Assembly: GCA_036362985.1 (NCBI GenBank)
Contig: JAYGXS010000008.1
Span: 27,639,077-27,703,076 of the forward strand
From: Ligula intestinalis
Lineage: Eukaryota; Platyhelminthes; Cestoda; Diphyllobothriidea; Diphyllobothriidae
Direction: 5' to 3'
DNA length: 64,000 nt
Of this stretch, positions 32,433 through 44,119 are shown in pieces. The translations under genes were made by a program, and so were the position numbers. How positions within the stretch are numbered: the stretch's first letter is position 1; every line of letters starts with the position of its first letter. Below the pieces are notes generated by a model. That model ran no database searches. It had not been told where the DNA came from and worked only from the letters and a program-made list of their open reading frames with translations.

Positions 32433-32761
32433 ATCTGTGTATTTGTACATGCCTCACCGCCAGGGTCGCACCAGATTCCGATTGTCCATGGCAGTATTCT
32501 CATGGAATGCGACAATTTTCTTCTTTATACTCCACCATCCGGTAAGAGTGCTCTTGAGTTATCAACAACGACCGCCGTTTCCGAGGAGACACTTAAATCC
32601 ACAAACAAAACCTGTCTTAAAACTCCTTCCGAGCTGCTCGCCTACTGCAGACAGTTATACGCCACTGGGAACCAGTCAGAAGTTGTAGGCGTTATTGCTG
32701 GACCGTCGATGTTTCCGATCTCCTCAAAGATAGGGCAAACCAGGCTGCTTCGACCTTACTG
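32433..32761 (+). CDS. Possible exon of an unassigned gene
   Basis: The acceptor ctgtctttttacttcctag ends at 32432. The phase-0 frame is open from there to a stop at 32867. The translation is protein-like: FVHASPPGSHQIPIVHGSIL, 'MECDNFLLYTPPSGKSALEL', 'LLAYCRQLYATGNQSEVVGV'. A possible donor is ACTG|GTGTTTG at 32762 (phase 2), since the later residues become hydrophobic and less convincing. I recognise no family. A short PSGKSAL word is reminiscent of a P-loop but lacks its flanking pattern. It could also be a retroelement remnant. Confidence 0.35.
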
Positions 32762-32867
32762 GTGTTTGTGTACGTGCGCTGTGCCTTTTTCGTTGTTTAT
32801 TTATATGCGTAGTTCACTTTACCTGTCCATATTCGATCAAGTCCTTCCATCTTTTCGATTAAAGTAA

Positions 32868-33153
32868 AGGATGAATTCATTCAGAGTTTAATAAATTTGA
32901 GAAACTTCCCTAGTATCCGGCTTAAAAATTGAAGGCGCTGCACACAGACTCGCTGCAATCTAGCAAATGATCACACACATTGGCCCCAATTAACCAGCAA
33001 AAAAAGTCGTCCCTATACCTGTAAACGTTTGTAAACTAATCAATTTCTGGATTATCCCTACAAGTTGCTAGTTTAGTTGTGCTTTTTTAAAACTTATGAA
33101 AACGTCGTTGTGCTGCCATTTCTTTTATTGGACAAGCAATATCATATTCAAAC
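32868..33153. other. No feature seen
   Basis: AT-rich, no motif. Confidence 0.4.
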
Positions 33154-33247
33154 AATTATTGGGAAGTTGAGTTGACCCAAGTGTGAAAACGCCTTGGGTC
33201 AACTCGAATTAAGCAAATCTGCCACACCAACTTAATAATTATTGGGA
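33154..33247. mobile_element. Miniature inverted-repeat element with 11-bp target duplication
   Basis: The 72-base insert 33165-33236 has perfect 13-bp inverted repeats GAGTTGACCCAAG (33169-33181) and CTTGGGTCAACTC (33193-33205). It continues into the family end 'aattaagcaaatctgcc'. It is bracketed by an 11-bp direct repeat AATTATTGGGA (33154-33164 and 33237-33247), a likely target-site duplication. It is an internally deleted relative of the tRNA-like elements at 48171, 49001 and 52229. Confidence 0.7.
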
Positions 33248-34980
33248 AAACTTGAGAATGTACTTTTCCTGTCATGAAAAGCCTTAATATTTGCCCTTTT
33301 TATTACTCACCAGGCCCTAGCAGTCGCGATCCTATAAGTCATCTTCAAAATCGAAGATGATGACAGCTTCCGTCTGAGGCAGCAACCATAGTTTTGTATA
33401 AAACGTACTTTATGACTCATCTAACATTCTAAAAGAAAATAAAAAGATCAGAGAAGGTTTTTAGATGTCTGCACTCGTAACTGTCTCGGTCTAGTTTCAC
33501 ATGAATTCATTGACCTTCCTACACCTCGGATGGAAGTTCCGCATGTGGACTTCGCGTAGCCACTATTAACCGGCATCAGACGCTTAAATTTAAAGCAAAA
33601 TCAAGTCTGAATTCACATAACACGGGATAGAAAATCAACCGGCTAGCTTGCCCCCTAAGGTCCTTATCAACCGCAGCAGTGTGGGGGCAAAACAATATTT
33701 TTTGGAAAGTTAAAAGTGTGCCACAGTAATAAGGTTCGACAGCAACTGCCCAACTGGTCATGAACGTATGTGAGTCAGGGCACGCCTTAAACCCGCTGAC
33801 ACACAGCGCACTGAATTAGCGAACCAAAGTCTTTCCGATGGGATGTCGATGTTACGAAGGGTCAAAGAGCGCCGAATTCAAACGCCAGTATGCCTCTCCA
33901 TGAATGTATCACTAGCGGCCAACCGCCTTTCCATGGTTATTCCTATTCATCGCGTGAACAAGAATGTGGTGGGCGCAGGGCCGATAACTCGCAAGTTTAT
34001 AATTTATTTTATGGTAGAAGTGCGCAGAATAGACCGCACTCTCTTCTCTCTCACTTGACAGTCAAAAGGATGGATCAGCTCAGCGTGCGTCAGCGTCTAG
34101 GCGTACTGCCACAAGCTACGCCAATCTGTGGTACTTTTTATAGGTTCAAATTCCCAATTAAGCCAGACCTACTCTGATTTGACCCATAGGTCGGTCCAGT
34201 GTATCTACCGTTTAGCCTTTTGTAGGTGTACGACAAAGACACCGGAGGCGACTAAAAGCTGCCGAACGATCACACCCACAAATTCTGATTTAAGGCGTTG
34301 AACCGGTCTGGTACAGTTGCGAAAAAAACTTATCTGTCTGAGGAGTAGCAGTGTTACGTCGGACGCAAATGGTCGAAAATATGTTGATGGTGAGGAAGTA
34401 CGGCATTATGACGGGGCTCACTCAATGGGGCACGGTGATATCTTCCTATTCAACGAGTTTTAATTCCTTGAGAGAGAGAGAGGGTCAAAGACACGTATAA
34501 ACTGCAAACGGTTTGAGTTTTCCTCCTTTAACAACCAACAATTTCGCTGCCAAGGCCACCCAGGCAGAAAAATTGCTCATGAGGGGAGAACGCGGATAAA
34601 CACTGCTTTTAGTGAAATGCTTTCCAGATGAATTGAATTGTAACACAAATATCTCGTCAACCGCCCACAAAAATGACCAGTGGGATGTGGCCGGACAGCC
34701 AAACATCGTGCCATCTGCGACAGACGCCGGAGGTGCTAGAGTTGTCCATTACTTCTGGGTATTTTGCCTAAGATTTGACTTCGTATGAGGCCTCATAATT
34801 CTAGCATGCCCATTTCGGCTGTAGTTTTCATCCTCCATAATTTTGAAGGTTTTTGCTTGCTATCCTCAACCCTCGGCACCATTCTCTTCTACTTCCTTCC
34901 TCTACTTCTATTACTTTTTCTGTTTTTACTTATCTTGCTTCTCTTCTTCTCCAACGCTATCTTCATTATCATTCTTTTAT
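33248..34980. other. No gene seen
   Basis: No motif-bearing frame. There is a short GA microsatellite (34471-34483) and a small palindrome (tcatcttc...gaagatga, 33340-33361). Confidence 0.4.
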
Positions 34981-35150
34981 TTTGATTCTTTTTAACTCCT
35001 TATTTTCCCCTTCCTTCTTCTTCTTCTTCTTCTCTTTCTTCTTTTTCTTCCTACCCTTCTTTTTTCCTCTTCTTCTCGACTTCTTCTTCCTCCTCCTTCT
35101 TTTCGTTCTTATTCTTCTCCTTATCATCATTATTTTCTTTTTTCATCCAT
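34981..35150. repeat. Polypyrimidine (CTT-rich) tract
   Basis: The region 35008-35142 is almost purely C/T on the plus strand, with runs of cttcttcttctt and ccttctttttt. Open frames here (34785-34985, 34853-35164 plus; 35051-35278 minus, Lys/Glu-rich) are low-complexity artefacts. Confidence 0.85.
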
Positions 35151-36890
35151 TTTACCACCAATAGCGCAGTCAACCACATGCAACCGCATGCGTGCCTCAC
35201 ACTACTCGTCACAGTTATAGCTTTTATGCAATTCATGAAAATTGCCGACGCTTCGTTGACAAGCACCAATGCTTTCAATTACAGCAACCTTTGAACACCA
35301 TCCCTCTCTGCACTTCCCCGCCAACTGCCACCTGCAACGTCTACCAGTAATGTTGTCTCCTACCAAAACAGGCAACGCATCGCTGTCAGTGTGTCTCAGC
35401 CAGCCAGAGTGGGAAATTCGGGCCAGAGCAGTCTGCAATAGGAACGCCAGTCAACACCTCTTCTCTGCTTATCCAATTGGGCCGTGTGAGGAGGCAGAGG
35501 GAGGAGGGTCTCCTCCTGAGGTCCTACGACGCTTCTCCGGACTGGAGTTTGTGTGCTGTGGTCAGGGTAGGTGCGCAAGTAGACTGCCTTGCACTGAAAT
35601 TGCCAACTTGATTGTATCCTGTGTGTAAGCAAATTATGAGTGTGGTTGTTAGGCCTGATTGCCAGAGTCCGATTATCAAAATTCTGAAGTGGAAAATGAT
35701 TGAAATATGAGCAAGTACGGAAGAGTGGGGGGGGGGTGTCATTCCTGCGCTTATGTGCGGTGAAGTATTAGTCCAACCGTCACCCTCGGCGGCCAAACGT
35801 GAACCGCTGGTCAATAGCAGTTCTGAGACAACGCCCAACAACATAAAAATAATGTAACGAACGCTGTGTGACTGCCCTGACAATCAGTCGATAGTTTCTG
35901 GTTATGCAGTTCATACGACTCTTTATATCCCTGTGGAGCACGTTTGTGTGTCCATTAGACAACGATGACGACGTCATAAAATGTTGTCTGTGAGTGTAAA
36001 AGCCATGGAATCAGTCAAGTATATTCCCCTATCGCATAAAAAGTCACCCAAATTTCTCCAATACCGTTTTGATTCGAACAAACCTCTTAAGCAGTGTTGT
36101 TATATTAACTAGACTACAGTCTTCAATCAGACTGTTTCCGTTTTGCCAGCGTATTTTTGGAGGTCTGTGAACATCGTACTTTGCAAAAGACGTCTATTTA
36201 ATTGTTCAGCATTTTTCTCATTGATTTTTTGATGACAATATGAACTTAAATATACTTTGTAGAAGCGCAAGCACAAACCTCTTACCTCTTGTACTCGCTA
36301 GGCAAAATGTAGGTCGTCTTCAAGGTTACGCCTGAGGAATGGGTATCTTTTTGTTCAAAAATAGTCTCCAAGTTGCCTACTAATTCCGAACTAGAACAAC
36401 TAGCTGCTGCGTACATTCTGTATAAATAAAGTCGCACATTTTTCTATGCTGTAAGAACAAAGTCGCAAAGCCCCTTTAAAATTGTCTTATGCATTTTAGA
36501 CAGGTTGCACTTTTGAAAGGCAAAATTACTACATTGACGGGTAAGATATAGTAGAAATGAACGTTTCGCGGTCGTAAATAATTAGCAACTTTATAAATAT
36601 CACCAAAAAAATCTTTGGGAATAAAATTTGAAAGAAAAGGCTAATTTCTGAGCGAACGACCACAGGGACCTATACTTGTGTGCAACTTTTCTTTAAAGTA
36701 TGTTCGAATGCTACAAGAATCAGAAATCACTGAGAAAATATAACATCTTCTTAAATGGTTATGCTTTACAATGGATGCCTTTTGCAGGCCCGTTACAAAG
36801 TTGTAGTCGTGAACAGACTGAACCGTCTTAAGATCAGGCTGCACGATATTAACTTTAGGATGTAACTCAAGTAATATTTTTGAATCAAAA
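35151..36890. other. No gene seen
   Basis: Overlapping frames on both strands between 35200 and 35980 (up to 119 codons) reflect a GC-richer patch. None has a domain. Confidence 0.4.
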
Positions 36891-36899
36891 GCACATTTC

Positions 36900-37045
36900 A
36901 GAATCAAGAAGAAGAAGAAGAAGACGACTCGATCACTGGGACAATACTTTTATTCGCCTGATGTTTCAAGATCTGTCGCGGATTCGTCCTCAGAGACATA
37001 GCCAGAGAGCAGTATCAGCTATGGCCATTGCTCATTTCAGAATTT
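36900..37045 (-). mobile_element. Penelope 3' tail with hammerhead remnant
   Basis: On the minus strand: CTGAGGA (36993-36987, fits CUGANGA), a decayed stem II, GAAA (36967-36964), CAT, C17 at 36960, AGGCGAATAAAA, then 'gtattgtcccagtgatcgag' and a (CTT)n microsatellite end near 36905-36922. Stem I can form as TGTCT/AGGCG with two G-U pairs. Stem II keeps only about three inner pairs and stem III ACGT has become ACAT, so the fold is probably inactive. The tail matches the PLE tails at 53.6 and 61.7 kb. Confidence 0.6.
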
Positions 37046-37299
37046 CAGTTAACAGTCCGTGCGACTGAAATATACTCTACGTATACATGTTAAAAGACAT
37101 GTTTGTGCTGAAAAGAAAGGAAGTCTTCGGAAAATCGACTTGTACTCGTGAATTTTCAAGCAGGTAGCATCGGCGAAGAATGAAATTGTTGGGTGGGCGG
37201 GGAGATAGTGCCAGGTAGACAAACTGACAACCAGCTCGACAACCCCTGAGTACAACTCGATTTTCCGAAGACTTTTCAAACTGCTTCACTTGTGCAAAA

Positions 37300-37405
37300 T
37301 CATGAAAGCCTCGGTTGGCGCACCATTTAGGGGTTAACTATGGCTGACTGGTGACGGCTAATGCATCAGAAATGGTCATTCCTATCTCCCTAGACCTTGC
37401 CGACA
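37300..37405 (+). mobile_element. Decayed hammerhead SINE
   Basis: Contains CTGGTGACGGCTAATGCATC, then 'AGAAATGGTCATTCC' and 'tctccctagaccttgccgac', in the same order as the intact copy at 46274-46330. The core has A6 changed to G and stem II is disrupted. The tRNA-like head is barely visible. Confidence 0.5.
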
Positions 37406-37429
37406 GTGGTATCTGCCTCAGGTTGTCGT

Positions 37430-38910
37430 GTAGGTAGCGGCGTAATACTTGTGCGTGTTACGTCTGCGATTTTGACTGATCTAGCCGGCCTCAGTTATGT
37501 CCCGCCTGGTGCTTCTCCACACGCGACGGTCCGTGGCCGCAGACCTCGACACTTCGACCCATTTTCTTCGCCCACGCCGGAGACCGAATACTCAAGGTCA
37601 CAGAACCACTTCCATGTCTTGAAGGACTGAGTCGAACCAGGCTTTGAGTTTATCCCCTCTTTGACGTTTCCAATGAGGCAACGGTTTCAAGTCGAAGGCT
37701 TTTGAGGCTGGCGATGACAAGCTTGTCCAAACCACCTCATGCGTCTTTCCTGAATGGCCTGGGATATCCTTGTAATTTTATCACAGCGAGTGCAGATTGT
37801 CTCATTTGAGACGAAGTCAGTGAACTTCACTCTAACGATGTTCCTCAGGCAGAAGTGGTCAAAGACTCCCAGTTGCCGTTCATCCTCCACGTGCCTAGCC
37901 CAACATTCCCATCCGTATCGGAGAATGGGCCGCACAGATGCACGATACACGCGGATCTTTGTTGAGAGGGAAATATCGCGTCGGGTAAATAAGCACTTCC
38001 GAAGGCTGGAGAACACTCGTCATGCTGCGTCAATTTGGGAGACAATTTCAACCTTTCTTTGTTCATTTGGCAGCAACCTCGCTCCCAAGTATGCTTAATT
38101 GTCTACTTATTTAAGTTGACAGCCAATAATATCGAGAGGTGCGTTCTCTTTGGCAGGGATGCAACGTGAAAACACTTTGGTCTTCCCGGCGTTTATGCAA
38201 AAACCGACCGATTTCGCGACCTCGTTCACCCATGACACCGTAGACTGGAAATCGGCAAAGCTTGATGCTAGTAAAGCGATATCCTCGGCATGGTAGATGT
38301 CAGTCAACCGGCGTCCGGGTGCAAGCTCAATATTGTAACTTTCTTTTAGGGCCTTCCCGAGAACCCAGTCAATGGCGTAATTGAAGAGAATGCGTGACAG
38401 GACACAGCTTTACCAAACGCCTGACCGAATAGCGAAGGGTTCTGAAAGGTTGTGGCTTAACCCCGCTTTGTGCTGGAGTGGTTGTATGCCTTGATCATGG
38501 TGATTAGTTTTGGTGGTACACCATCAAATGCAGTCGAGGACAGCGGCAAAGTCAACAAAGCAGATAACTGTTGGTTGGTGGTAGCTATGGCGGAATTCGA
38601 GGATCCGTCTCAGTGTAAATATCTGATCCACACATCCACGCCCATCACGAAATCCGGCCTGGTTGGGTCGCGTCCTGACGTCGTGCACAGGCTGGAAGCG
38701 CCTGAGGAGAATAATAGCTAAAATCTTCGCAGCAATGTCTATGACGCTTATGCCGCGTTAGTTTACACATTTTGTCCTGTCACCCTTCTTGTGGACAGGC
38801 ACAAGCATGCCTGAGCCCCAGTCATCAGGAACGGTTTCGTCCCTCCATGCGGCGTAGTACGGTCTAATTGAGTGCTGAAAACCAGTTCACGAAGACAATG
38901 AGGATGGACT
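37430..38910 (-). mobile_element. RTE-like LINE, RT domain to 3' end, decayed
   Basis: The minus strand from about 38870 down reads 'ETVPDDWGSGMLVPVHKKGD', 'NQAGFRDGRGCVDQIFTLRR', 'TVICFVDFAAVLDCI', then 'DIYHAEDIALLASSFADFQS' (38295; the catalytic YADD-type box is altered), 'SVGFCINAGKTKVFS', the thumb 'IRVYRASVRPILRYGWECWA' (37950), 'RISQAIQERRMRWFGQA' (37762) and a C-terminal 'SRVEKHQAGHN' region near 37520. The order and spacing are those of RTE/SR2-type LINEs. Multiple stops and frameshifts; the endonuclease is missing. It shares its 3' part with 11650-11960. Confidence 0.85.
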
Positions 38911-40310
38911 GATAACTGTCGTCTGCCGCCAACACATAACGACGCTTCTCCGTCCTTTCAATGGCCCTATCACTATTGTCCAGCTTTCCGTTGTGTTCTT
39001 AATATTGTCATGTCATCAAAGCCGAGGTCTTACAGCCTGATTATGTCCTGTTTGAATCCCCGAGGGAAAAACGGAACAATAGGAGTGGAAAAGTGGAAGT
39101 CACCAGAATGGGGATTTCATTGTGTACAGAATTCAGAGTTGCAGTCTCAAGCAGCAGTGTTGGCTGGTGAAGCCAGGGCTGATGCTGGTTGCATCCAATC
39201 ACATCTGAGAGTGTCCGCGTGGCTGGTGTGAGATTTGGCAGGTGCTTATGAGTGATTGTGAAGCGAGTTCAAGTGTTCCATAATGAGTGCATTGGATTGC
39301 TCGAGGAATTTCGAGTATTGAGGTCCTCTTTTGCGTGGCTGCATAGTGGCGCGTGTGCGTGCGCCTGTGTGCGCACACGTGTGTCCGAGTTAACTTCGGT
39401 CAAGCATTTGAAGGTCAGCTAGTCCGAAAAAGCCGCTTGCGAAAGCACATGAACTTGAGGCAGTTCTCGTTGAACAAGAAAGACGGACAGCATTTTTGGC
39501 TGTCCGCCACAGGAGCGACTCATAAGGACAGGTGAGTCGCTTGGGTTGGCTTTTAACACTTAAGGAGTGCGTTCGACTATTTGTTACCGGTTTGCGGGTT
39601 CGCACAACTATACAATACTGAAGATATATTAGTTTATGGAGAAGAGTCAAAATTGATTTAGTTCACAAGCATATGAATGTAAATTACACCTGCTGCATAT
39701 TGTTTCAAGGCGGAGAACAAAATGGCTGGAAGTGGTCTTCTCAAACCCTGGTAATCATATTTATGCATTCAGCCCGAATGCATTGCTACCTGCTCCTACG
39801 TAACTCCATTAAAATTACAGAAAAGCTTACTCGACAAGATGTAATCGGTTGGTTGACATGCTTATTTAAAAAGTGTTCACGCCTTTTTGTACAATTCTTC
39901 AAGATGTTTCCAATGTAACGTTTTCCGTCCCACCCAGGCGCAGACTATAATGAGGGACAGTACATCGATTTATTATTATGATCCCGGTTAATTGTGTCTC
40001 TTGTCCTTTATGTTCAACAAGAAACTGCGAAACCAGCTTAACTCTTAGCTTTTATCTGCCTCAAAAAGTCTGCGGTTTCAGGCCGAACATATTAAACAGG
40101 TTAAAGTGAATCTCTTTCTTAGGCCAGTTTTTGGTCAGAGAACTTGATGAGCACTGTGTTGTCCTGCCTTGCGCGACGCCTTTCCTGCCATGAGATTGTG
40201 AAATTGCACACAATCCTGTTTTGTCGAAACCTGTAGACGGTCAATCTAAGCTCCTTGGAGGTAGTACCAGAGCAGCCCTTCGAAGAGAAAATTACTAAAC
40301 AAAGGTGCAG
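38911..40310. other. No gene seen
   Basis: Short frames only. A GTGTGCG-type alternating purine/pyrimidine run lies at 39348-39388. Confidence 0.4.
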
Positions 40311-40319
40311 AATGATTAC

Positions 40320-40400
40320 ACGGTCGTTTCCGGTTTATTAGTCACCGCCAGCCAGCCATATGGAACCTCGCTTCTGGAGGATCGAGGTTCACCATATTAA
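40320..40400 (-). mobile_element. Decayed hammerhead SINE
   Basis: The minus strand shows 'gcgaggttccatatgg' (damaged B box), then GGCGGTGACTAATAAACC, GGAAACGACCGTG and 'aatcattctgcacctttg', which parallels the SINE at 44120-44302 (CCAGAAACGGTCGCATTCC...cattctgcactttgcc). The core is no longer intact. Confidence 0.45.
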
Positions 40401-40599
40401 CGATCTACGGGTCAGTTCTCTTTTTGGTCGTAATCGGGGATATTTGCACTGGTGAAGTGGCGTTTATTGCAGTGGTTTAAGTTAGTAGGAATGACCTTGG
40501 CGCTGTGGTCTTCGGATCCAGTTCTGTGTGTTAAGAGCCAAAGCGGGACGTCCGGTGTAAGGAATAGCATATTTTATACAGAGGTTGTGGACACTAGAT

Positions 40600-40790
40600 T
40601 GGAAGAAGTTGACAGTTGGACGAGTGCATGACCACTTGCAAGGCCGCGGCAGTTGTCACAATGAGGTCCTGTATGATTCAGTCTTGAAGGTGATTGGCCA
40701 GACTGACCGAATCGGGCTAGGCAGACACTGGCGCGTGCGCACGTGCTAGCAGCCGCAAGAGGCGAGATGTTGGGCGTTGTAAGTGGCATT
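40600..40790. repeat. Diverged interspersed repeat (pair with 2560-2770)
   Basis: See the pair near 2.6 kb: gttgtcacaatgaggtcctg, 'cagtcttgaaggtgattggc' and 'ctaggcagacactggcgcg' match it in order. No coding frame is supported. Confidence 0.4.
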
Positions 40791-41541
40791 GGACCACTAC
40801 TGGTTTATCTATCAGGCCACGACACCGTTGCGCCGTGAAACTTAGTTAAGAACCGGCCCTGATTGTCGCCAGTCAGAAAGTCAAAAACTCGAGCTTCTCA
40901 TTCTCCATATTTTGCACTAGCGTCTAGATTGAGCCCTCAGTCGTAACAGAACGAGCAGCCCGAGCGGTAAACACCCTAGCACCATGTATATGTATGTGTT
41001 CAAAGATGGTAGTTGATCAAGTTCAGTGGACAAATAATCCTTCACCCCCAATTCTGTATCGCACCACTACTCTGTTAAACTTGAATAACAGTAGGTTAAC
41101 TTACTAGCAGTGTCCATCTTTCGTCAGCCACGATAGGCTTACTCACGTTGCCGAGAACCATATGCAAATTGCGTTGCTGAAGTGCGCAGATTTTTGCGAA
41201 ACGTTTACGCCAAAACTCCTTTAAACTGTTCCCTCTTGGGCGCTTTCCCAGATGAAGTAATAAAATAAACCCAATGGGATAGGAAGTCGCAAAAAAATCG
41301 AATCACACTATCCTCTTGCCTCAACTCAGGCGGTCAGGAGCGAACGCTCGAGACGGCTGGGGACAAGAAAAACAGTTTAGGCAAACCGTTCTGACCCGTG
41401 AATTTCCAGAACATCTAGCGTTCAGTTTTTGAGCTACTACAGCTCTTTAAATTTATCAACATTCTTTTCTTCCAGCCCCGCAATACGGGCCTGTCGTTAA
41501 GAGGATGACTGTACCACAGTCACCTCTATATCCACGATGGG

Positions 41542-41601
<60 letters not shown>

Positions 41602-41603
41602 CA
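41542..41603. repeat. (CAT)n microsatellite
   Basis: About 20 consecutive CAT units with a single interruption (caccat). It lies just upstream of the zinc-finger LINE-like block. Confidence 0.95.
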
Positions 41604-41829
41604 GTAAAATGTCCACCCAAAACTCGCGACTACATACGACAATGACTACCTCTGTCGACCCTCATCACTAGTGAGAACATTCCTGACGTACCGTCAACCA
41701 CTATCCTCAACGTACCGAAAGCTTGACCCACCGTATGCTTCACAACGAGCTAGTGCAGGGATTGGTAGATATTAGACTGGCGTAGCATCAACTGCAAGCT
41801 CTCTCTTCCCTCACCCACTTGTGCCGGGT

Positions 41830-42010
41830 TCAAGACAGCATCAAGGAGACCACCGGAGGCGGAATTGGGGCAGGTGGCTGCCTGGCACGATCAAGGCCGT
41901 CCTTGTGATGCCTCCACGTCACCCCCCATGTTTGGCATTCTTCATGGGAGCGGTACCCGAATAACGCCTGCTGTACCCTGATCTGGTCACGTGTTCCACC
42001 TACCAATAAT
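41830..42010 (+). repeat. Repeat unit 1 next to zinc-finger block
   Basis: The words ggcaggtggctgcc, 'tgatgcctccacgtcacccc', 'tttggcattcttcatgggag', 'ccgaataacgcctgctgtac' recur in the same order at 42408-42565. The two copies flank the zinc-finger-coding segment, so part of a retroelement has been duplicated or two related copies lie side by side. Confidence 0.65.
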
Positions 42011-42019
42011 GCAGACTTA

Positions 42020-42290
42020 ACCCTCACCCGTCCTTATTGCGGTCACACCTTCCAATCACGCATCACAGTGGTAGGCCACTTGCGAATCCATCGCACTGAG
42101 GCTGGCGCAAAAGTGCTAGGCGCCCCTGCATACACTCCCCGCACTCCCCTCCGCTGTTCGCGCTCCCCACGCACACCCAGTCACCACAAGGACCTACTCG
42201 ACCATGTGCATATCCACGACAGCGAAATTTGTCGTGAAACAAACACACCAAGCGCACCTTGCACACCTGACCGTTGATTTCGAGTATGTC
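42020..42290 (+). pseudogene. C2H2 zinc-finger-coding LINE-like tail
   Basis: The frame from about 42028 reads CPYCGHTFQSRITVVGHLRI followed by HRTEAG, a complete C2H2 finger (C-x2-C-x12-H-x3-H). A second, damaged finger gives HHKDLLDHVHIHDSEI near 42180-42230, where the cysteine pair is lost. Fingers of the 'Cp.C.RtFtsRiGLvGHLRiHrTetGe' type are familiar in proteins annotated as reverse transcriptases in tapeworm genomes. I therefore call this a decayed retroelement 3' coding end rather than a host transcription factor. No RT is adjacent. Confidence 0.6.
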
Positions 42291-42407
42291 CGCTGTATGC
42301 TTCAGCAAGCTGAAGGCAGAGGTCGTGACTTGCACTTGAATTAGTTCTAGGTGATAGTAGACTTGCGCTGCATCCTCCCTCACCACACCTTCGCCTGCCC
42401 GCTGTCA

Positions 42408-42565
42408 GGACCCAGTCAAGAAAACGAGAGATGGGGTTGGGTGCAGGTGGCTGTCGCAGCCGAAGTCGCCCCTTTGCGTGCCACCACGCCCTCCCACATG
42501 TTCGGCATTTGTTATGAGAGCGCAACATGAATAACGCCTGTCGTATCCTGACTGCCCCCTTCCCC
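42408..42565 (+). repeat. Repeat unit 2 next to zinc-finger block
   Basis: Copy of 41830-42010: gggtgcaggtggctgtc, 'tgccaccacgccctcccaca', 'ttcggcatttgttatgagag', 'atgaataacgcctgtcgtat'. Identity by eye is roughly 75 per cent. Confidence 0.65.
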
Positions 42566-42749
42566 CTATTTGTCCAGTGCGTCTATCACGTGGGCCGTTT
42601 AGGGAGCACTTCACACCAGACAACCATCTGATCGCAAGCACTATCTCACCACTAGTTTTTTCAACAGCAGCAAAATCATCCTCAGTTTCACCACATGTGC
42701 ACATCACGGATGCTTACTGGCAGGTTAAGCACCTTTTGGAGAAGACCGG

Positions 42750-44040
42750 TAAATTCCCGTAAGAAGTTTTAAGTACCGCCAAAGATGCAGGTGAGGGCGA
42801 TAAATAAGGATTCACTTTGAAGAATAGTCAGGTCTCATTTGTTTGCGACGTAGAGCTGGCCTTAGGCGGCGTGGAAACTATACCAACCAGTGCGATGGAA
42901 ACAGCGCTTTGGGTAGTTTACTCAGCGCTGGAACTCTTTGCTGATGTACTGTTAACGTTAACCGTCAGGCTACAGAGGCCGGTCCCGGTCCTTTGATTGC
43001 CGTGTGCTAAAGCTCACTAGCCGAAGGCCTTCACATAATTTATTACAAATAGCTTGCTCCGAGAAATCACGCCGGGTGTAAATAAGCCTGTACCTTAGCC
43101 TGTTAGACCTTTTAGCGCTCAAAGCAAGCCAATCAACTAAACGCTGGAGAATTCTCTGAAAAGAGTTCTTATATGGTCACTTAAAAAGAACCTAGGAACA
43201 AAGCCTTCCAACATTTATACGGCTTTTTGTCAAATTCCGGTTAAATTATATTTCGGATTAAGGTGACGGGCTAAGGCTATGTCTAAGTCTGGGATTAGGA
43301 TCAAATAAGATTTAAATTTTGTGTTAATTGTAGGACGTAGGTTTGCGCTAGGACTAGGCTTGAGGTTATAGCTTGGTTTTATGTTGCGATTACTGTTAGG
43401 ATTAAGGACCGCGTGTCTTTTCTCTTACTGAAGTTTATCAAAAAGCTAAGTATTTTAAGTGACTGGGGCATTACGAGTCCCCTGTCCCGTTAAGGCGATC
43501 ATAAATGTCATCCTTACCAAAATATGCATTTAATCAAGCTGATCACTGTTTAATCAGTCAGCTTAACCCTTGCACTTCCTTCCTTTATTCTTCACAGCTA
43601 CGGACGACACCCAAAATCGCTATTATCACACTGACGTTGAACTATCACTTGCAGTGAGTTGAAACTTCACTTCAACTATTTCGAATCAATCGCGTGGTTT
43701 CCTTTATACGTTTTCTAACATAGATGAATTTTTAATTGCGATCAGTTTTCGGATAAAATTGGAGCTTGGCGTACTTTCAAGGTATGCAGTGTGCAGTTGC
43801 TTCGACGAACTTTAAAGAAACTTTCTGACGAAGACCATGGAAACGGAAATGGAGACCAATGAGTTATTAGCAATCGCCAGTTAGGCGCAGGCCAGATTTT
43901 CGGAAACAGATGACATTTTTTGTATATTTTCCGGATTTGTTTATTGACTGGTCATCAGACGTAGGATAAACTAATTCAAACACTTGGGTCGTTAGCTGTG
44001 CCTGACAAACGCTGCTATATACATTGATGAAAGTTTACCG
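42750..44040. other. No gene seen; weak TTAGG-like stretch 43255-43410
   Basis: No coding features. Between 43255 and 43410 many G/T-rich words (ggattaaggtg, gggattagga, gcgctaggactaggcttgagg, gttaggattaagg) give a faint telomere-like periodicity, far more decayed than 48692-48792. Confidence 0.4.
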
Positions 44041-44119
44041 ATCACTCAAGCACCTTTATCTTGCCGCTCTGCTTTGGGGCTAAATTCCTGAGCCCTAGAA
44101 ACAGCTGGAAGGCGGTTAG

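Noticed and set aside
33340..33361. Hairpin tcatcttc/gaagatga as a regulatory site
   Set aside because: Only eight pairs, expected by chance in a 64-kb window.
34785..35278. Leucine/phenylalanine-rich or lysine/glutamate-rich proteins
   Set aside because: Translations of a polypyrimidine microsatellite tract; low-complexity artefact.
41542..41603. CRISPR-like or coding histidine repeat
   Set aside because: A simple CAT microsatellite without spacers or a surrounding reading frame.
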